A DNA stretch of 9,505 nt from Actinomycetes bacterium. GTDB lineage: Bacteria > Actinomycetota > Acidimicrobiia > Acidimicrobiales > RAAP-2. The position numbers and the translations under genes were made by a program. The stretch's first letter is position 1; the number at the start of each line of letters is the position of its first letter. The stretch is taken from positions 1 to 9,505 of the forward strand of contig JAKAZC010000086.1 in the NCBI GenBank assembly GCA_021826655.1, given 5' to 3'. Positions 5,891-9,505 of this stretch are shown piece after piece. Under the pieces are notes generated by a model. The model saw nothing but the letters and a program-made list of their open reading frames with translations. It searched no databases and was not told where the DNA came from.

Positions 5891-6715
5891 GTGAGCAAGG
5901 AGCGGAAGAAGGACGCTGGACGCGCGGTGGAGGTCGAGATCCCCACCCAGACCCGCGTGTTGTTGGCCGAGGACGACGAGTCGTTCATCGACGCGCTGGT
6001 CATCGGCCTGACCCGCGAGGGGTTCGATGTCACCGTGGCCACCGACGGCACCGAGGCGCTGCGACTGTTCGCCGAGGTCGAGCCGGACCTCGTCCTGCTC
6101 GACGTGATGCTCCCCCGCCTGTCGGGCATCGACGTGTGCCGGTCCATCCGGGCCCACTCGAGCGTGCCCATCATCATGGTCACCGCCAAAGGAACCGAGA
6201 TCGACACGGTCGTCGGCCTCGAGGTGGGGGCCGACGACTACGTCACCAAGCCCTACCGGCTCCGCGAGCTGGTGGCCCGGATGCGCGCCGTGCTGCGCCG
6301 CACGCCCGCCGACGTCGGGTCCGGGACCAGGACCGGCGACGCCGAGCAGACGAGCGGGGGGGCCGCGTCCGTTCCCCGCTCACCCGAGCGTCGCATCGAG
6401 CCAGGTTCCGTGCTCGATGCCGGGGGAATCCAGGTCGACGTCGACCGCCACCTCGTCTTCATCCGGGGCCAGGAGGTCCACCTGCGCCGCAAGGAGTTCG
6501 AGCTCCTGTCATTGCTGATGGAGAACGCCGGGCGACTGCTCACCCGCGACGTCCTCATCGACCGCATCTGGGGCTCCGACTACTTCGGCGACACCAAGAC
6601 CCTCGACGTCCACATCAAGCGCCTGCGGACCCACATCGAGGAGGACTCGTCCTCCCCCAAGCTGATCACCACCATCCGGGGCGTCGGCTACCGCTTCGAC
6701 GCCGCCCGGGACTGA
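5891..6715 (+). CDS. regX3: Response regulator RegX3-like (OmpR/PhoB family)
   Basis: This 274-residue DNA-binding regulator is the partner of the SenX3-like kinase. In the receiver domain (about residues 21-135) the acidic pair is E27-D28/D29 in LLAEDDE, the phospho-acceptor is D71 in LLDVMLP, the switch residue is T98 and the conserved lysine is K120 in DDYVTKPY. The winged-helix domain (about 175-270) includes LRRKEFELL (198-206) and WGSDYFGDTKTLDVHIKRLR (227-246), very close to mycobacterial RegX3. Two differences are visible: an N-terminal extension of about 20 residues, and a long low-complexity linker (about 137-178) compared with the short one in M. tuberculosis RegX3. A run of seven G (6356-6362) lies in this linker. 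The start is the GTG at 5891; an upstream in-frame start at 5816 lies within the tandem repeat and is unlikely. The protein likely binds Pho-box-like repeats, perhaps those at 4484-4537. Confidence 0.93.
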   Translation: MSKERKKDAGRAVEVEIPTQTRVLLAEDDESFIDALVIGLTREGFDVTVATDGTEALRLFAEVEPDLVLLDVMLPRLSGIDVCRSIRAHSSVPIIMVTAKGTEIDTVVGLEVGADDYVTKPYRLRELVARMRAVLRRTPADVGSGTRTGDAEQTSGGAASVPRSPERRIEPGSVLDAGGIQVDVDRHLVFIRGQEVHLRRKEFELLSLLMENAGRLLTRDVLIDRIWGSDYFGDTKTLDVHIKRLRTHIEEDSSSPKLITTIRGVGYRFDAARD

Positions 6716-6718
6716 CCA

Positions 6719-6747
6719 CCGCCGTCCGGCGTCCGGTCAGCCGGCGG
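6719..6747. terminator. Possible bidirectional terminator hairpin at the regX3/serS convergent junction
   Basis: CCGCCG (6719-6724) can pair with CGGCGG (6742-6747). Inside it CCGG (6726-6729) can pair with CCGG (6733-6736) around a CGT loop. The stop codons of regX3 and serS face each other across 21 bp. No T-run is seen on either strand and the structure overlaps the last codons of serS. It would be an actinobacterial-style GC hairpin at best. Confidence 0.3.
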
Positions 6748-8026
6748 CGGGGATGACCGTCTCGCCCCGCAGGTAGGGGGCGAGCACGTCGGGCAGCACG
6801 ATCGACCCGTCCCCCCGGCGGCCCGTCTCGACGAGGGCGGCCCAGATCCGGGCCCAGGCCAGTGCCGACCCGTTGAGCGTGTGCACGAAGGACGGCGTCC
6901 CGCCGCCGGTCGGCCGGTAGCGGATGTTGGCCCGCCGGGCCTGGTAGTCGGTGCACCAGCTGACCGAGGAGACCTCCAGCCACTGGTCGACCCCGGGCGA
7001 GTAGACCTCGAGGTCGAAGGTCCGCGCGGCCGAGTTTCCGATGTCGCCGGTGCACAGGTCGAGCACCCGGTACCTCAGTCCGAGCACCTGCAGGAGCGAC
7101 TCGGCCCGGGCCACCATCGAGACCAGCAACTCCGGCGCCTGCTCGGGCGTGGCGTATGCGAAGAGCTCGACCTTCTCGAACTCGTGGACACGGAGCAGAC
7201 CCCGGGTGTCCCGGCCCGCCGCTCCCGCCTCGCGCCGGTAGCAGGCGGTCCCGGCCGTAAGCTTCAGGGGCAGGTCGTCCTCTTCAAGCACGTCACCCCG
7301 CCACATCGAGGTCAGCGGCACCTCGGCGGTGGGGATGGCCCAGAGGCCGTCGCGCTCCAGGTGGTAGGCCTCCTCCTCGAACTTCGGCAGGTGCCCGGTC
7401 GAGACCATCGTCTCGGTCAGCACCAGGGTCGGGGGCCGGACCTCCTCGAACTCGTCGGCGTGGCTGTCGAGGGCGAACGAGGTGAGCGCACGCAGCAGCC
7501 GGGCCCCGAAGCCGCGGTAGAGGGGGAACATCGATCCGGACAGTTTCGCCCCGCGCTCCATGTCCAACAGCCCGAGCTCGGCACCGACGTCCCAGTGGGG
7601 GACACGCTGGGCCGCCGTGTACTCGGGTACCGGCCCCAGCCAGGTCCGGACCACCAGGTTGTCGGCTTCACCGACGCCGTCGGGCGCGTCGGGGGCGGGC
7701 AGGTTCGGGAGGTAGAGCAGGGCCTGGCGGACGTCGTCCTGGGCGCGCTCGGCCACCGCGTGGAGTGCGCGTTCACGCTCGCCCGCCGAGCGGCTGTCGT
7801 CGGTCAGTCGTTCGGCCAGCGCCGTGTCGCCGACCTTGCGTGCCGCGCCCACCTGCTTCGACATCGCCCGGACGGACGCCCGGAGCTCGTCCCGCTCGTG
7901 TACGGCGACGCGGGCGGCCGCGTCGAGCACCACCAGCCGGTCGACTTCGGCGGGGTCGACCCCACGTCGGGCCAGGGCGGCCTTCACCGTATCGGCGTCG
8001 TCGCGGACCAGTCGGATATCGATCAT
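6737..8026 (-). CDS. serS: Seryl-tRNA synthetase
   Basis: This 429-residue class II aminoacyl-tRNA synthetase charges tRNA-Ser (and tRNA-Sec where present) with serine in the cytoplasm. Residues 1 to about 110 form the helical arm, a long antiparallel coiled coil that contacts the tRNA. The catalytic core has TAEVPLTS (233-240), motif 2 with YRREAG (263-268) followed by RGLLRVHEFEKVEL (275-288), and CTGDIGNSAARTFDLEVY (325-342). Next come EVSSVSWCTDYQARRANIR (351-369) and motif 3 NGSALAWARIWAALVE (385-400), where the usual GSGLAVGR is varied but the arginine is kept. Length and motif order are those of a complete bacterial-type enzyme. The start is the ATG at 8026, giving MIDIRLVRDD, the family's normal N-terminus; an upstream in-frame extension to 8062 would cross the promoter. 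No SD is visible. There is a single gene in this direction, and no T-box leader is seen. Confidence 0.97.
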   Translation of the reverse strand: MIDIRLVRDDADTVKAALARRGVDPAEVDRLVVLDAAARVAVHERDELRASVRAMSKQVGAARKVGDTALAERLTDDSRSAGERERALHAVAERAQDDVRQALLYLPNLPAPDAPDGVGEADNLVVRTWLGPVPEYTAAQRVPHWDVGAELGLLDMERGAKLSGSMFPLYRGFGARLLRALTSFALDSHADEFEEVRPPTLVLTETMVSTGHLPKFEEEAYHLERDGLWAIPTAEVPLTSMWRGDVLEEDDLPLKLTAGTACYRREAGAAGRDTRGLLRVHEFEKVELFAYATPEQAPELLVSMVARAESLLQVLGLRYRVLDLCTGDIGNSAARTFDLEVYSPGVDQWLEVSSVSWCTDYQARRANIRYRPTGGGTPSFVHTLNGSALAWARIWAALVETGRRGDGSIVLPDVLAPYLRGETVIPAAG

Positions 8027-8035
8027 GTCGACACA

Positions 8036-8045
8036 ACGGTAGCGT
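8036..8045. promoter_or_regulatory. Overlapping opposed -10 elements between serS and the ABC operon
   Basis: TAGCGT on the plus strand (8040-8045) and TACCGT on the minus strand (8041-8036) both fit TANNNT and share bases 8040-8041. The first ends eight bases before the GTG at 8054. The second ends nine bases before the serS ATG at 8026. Neither gene has an SD, so both transcripts would be leaderless or nearly so. Confidence 0.5.
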
Positions 8046-8053
8046 GGCCACCC

Positions 8054-9054
<1,001 letters not shown>

Positions 9055-9055
<1 letters not shown>

Positions 9056-9505
9056 TGCGACCCCTGATCGCCCAGCTGCGGGCCGAGCTGACCCTGGTGG
9101 TGACCAACGGCGAGACGTTGTTCCTGACCCTGGGCATCCCGGTGGTCTTCCTGCTCTTCTTCAGCGCGGTGCACGTACTGCCCACCGGCACCCCTCACCC
9201 GGTCGACTTCCTCGTCCCCGGCGTACTGGCACTCGCCGTCATGGCGACGTCGATGACCGCACTGTCCATCGGCACCGCCTTCGAGCGCGGCTACGGCGTG
9301 CTGAAACGCCTCGGTTCCACCCCGCTCGGACGTCCCCGCCTGCTCGCCGCCAAGATCCTGGCCGTCCTCGGCGTCGAGTTCGTCCAGGCCGCGGTCCTGG
9401 TGGGTGTGGGCGAGCTCCTGGGCTGGCGTCCGGGCGGTTCCGGCGGTTCCGGAGCGCTGGTCGGCGAGGCGCTCGTCGCCATGGCGCTCGGCACCATGGC
9501 GTTCG
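9055..9505 (+). CDS. ABC-2 type transporter permease (3' end outside window)
   Basis: The first 150 codons are present and the gene continues past the right edge. It encodes the membrane partner of the preceding ATPase. Hydrophobic segments lie near residues 22-40, 52-73 and 100-122, with the start of a fourth from about 134. Between the second and third lies ERGYGVLKRLGSTPL (77-91), the coupling-helix region typical of ABC-2/DrrB-like permeases, followed by RPRLLAAKIL (93-102). The start is the ATG at 9055-9057, which overlaps the preceding TGA as TGATG, a sign of translational coupling. A short GGSGGSG loop (127-133) precedes the fourth helix and is encoded by two perfect 9-bp units. The family is clear; the substrate is not. 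Confidence 0.9.

Noticed and set aside
4478..6157. 559-residue minus-strand open frame opposite senX3 and the start of regX3
   Set aside because: Composition is typical of an antisense shadow (His, Asp, Gly, Val-rich). The plus strand carries all the kinase motifs.
6881..8053. Upstream extension of the ABC ATPase frame across serS
   Set aside because: About 390 residues antisense to a fully conserved synthetase. The real ATPase fold begins after 8054.
8027..8053. T-box or other riboswitch leader for serS
   Set aside because: The start codons of serS and the ABC ATPase are only 27 bp apart and no leader of the required length can exist with the promoter seen.
9433..9450. Tandem 9-bp repeat GGCGGTTCC x2
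   Set aside because: Encodes a GGSGGSG loop between permease helices; an ordinary codon-level repeat.

Overview
The window is very GC-rich, with G/C-dominated third codon positions, GTG starts and largely SD-free starts. It carries an actinobacterial gene set (SenX3-RegX3 and a four-gene conjugation block of the kind found in Streptomyces), so it is chromosomal DNA of an actinomycete. Acidimicrobiia is my best guess at class level, but the window alone does not prove it. No tRNA, rRNA, CRISPR array, insertion sequence, integrase or attachment site was seen.

Region 1 (1-4454, minus strand) is a tightly packed operon for a type IV secretion / conjugation-like machine. In transcription order it encodes: a small two-helix membrane protein (4454-4128); a TrbL/VirB6-type polytopic protein (4127-2484); a protein with two N-terminal membrane helices and a long soluble domain (2487-955); and a P-loop ATPase that runs off the left edge (958-<1). 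The second gene starts right at the stop of the first, and the next two junctions are 4-bp GTGA overlaps. The last two proteins read end to end like one VirB3-VirB4 protein cut just before the motor domain.

Region 2 (4455-4564) is the divergent control region between that operon and senX3. It is unusually AT-rich on its left side. It holds a candidate promoter and Shine-Dalgarno site for the operon, a run of 11-bp-spaced TTC/GTC elements resembling a Pho/RegX3 box, and a weak promoter in front of senX3.

Region 3 (4565-6715, plus strand) is a two-component system, senX3-regX3, which in mycobacteria senses phosphate limitation. The 87-bp gap between the genes contains a 16-bp tandem repeat that begins at the senX3 stop codon, followed by a short GC hairpin. 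The M. tuberculosis senX3-regX3 gap also holds tandem repeats, though of a different sequence.

Region 4 (6719-9505) begins with a 21-bp convergent junction to serS (seryl-tRNA synthetase, minus strand). serS is divergent from an ABC exporter operon (ATPase at 8054-9055, ABC-2 permease from 9055 off the right edge). The two start codons are only 27 bp apart, and two opposed -10 hexamers overlap by two bases between them.

The most interesting ideas are the split VirB3/VirB4 arrangement and possible control of the secretion operon by the neighbouring SenX3-RegX3 pair. Both are sequence-based proposals and have not been tested.
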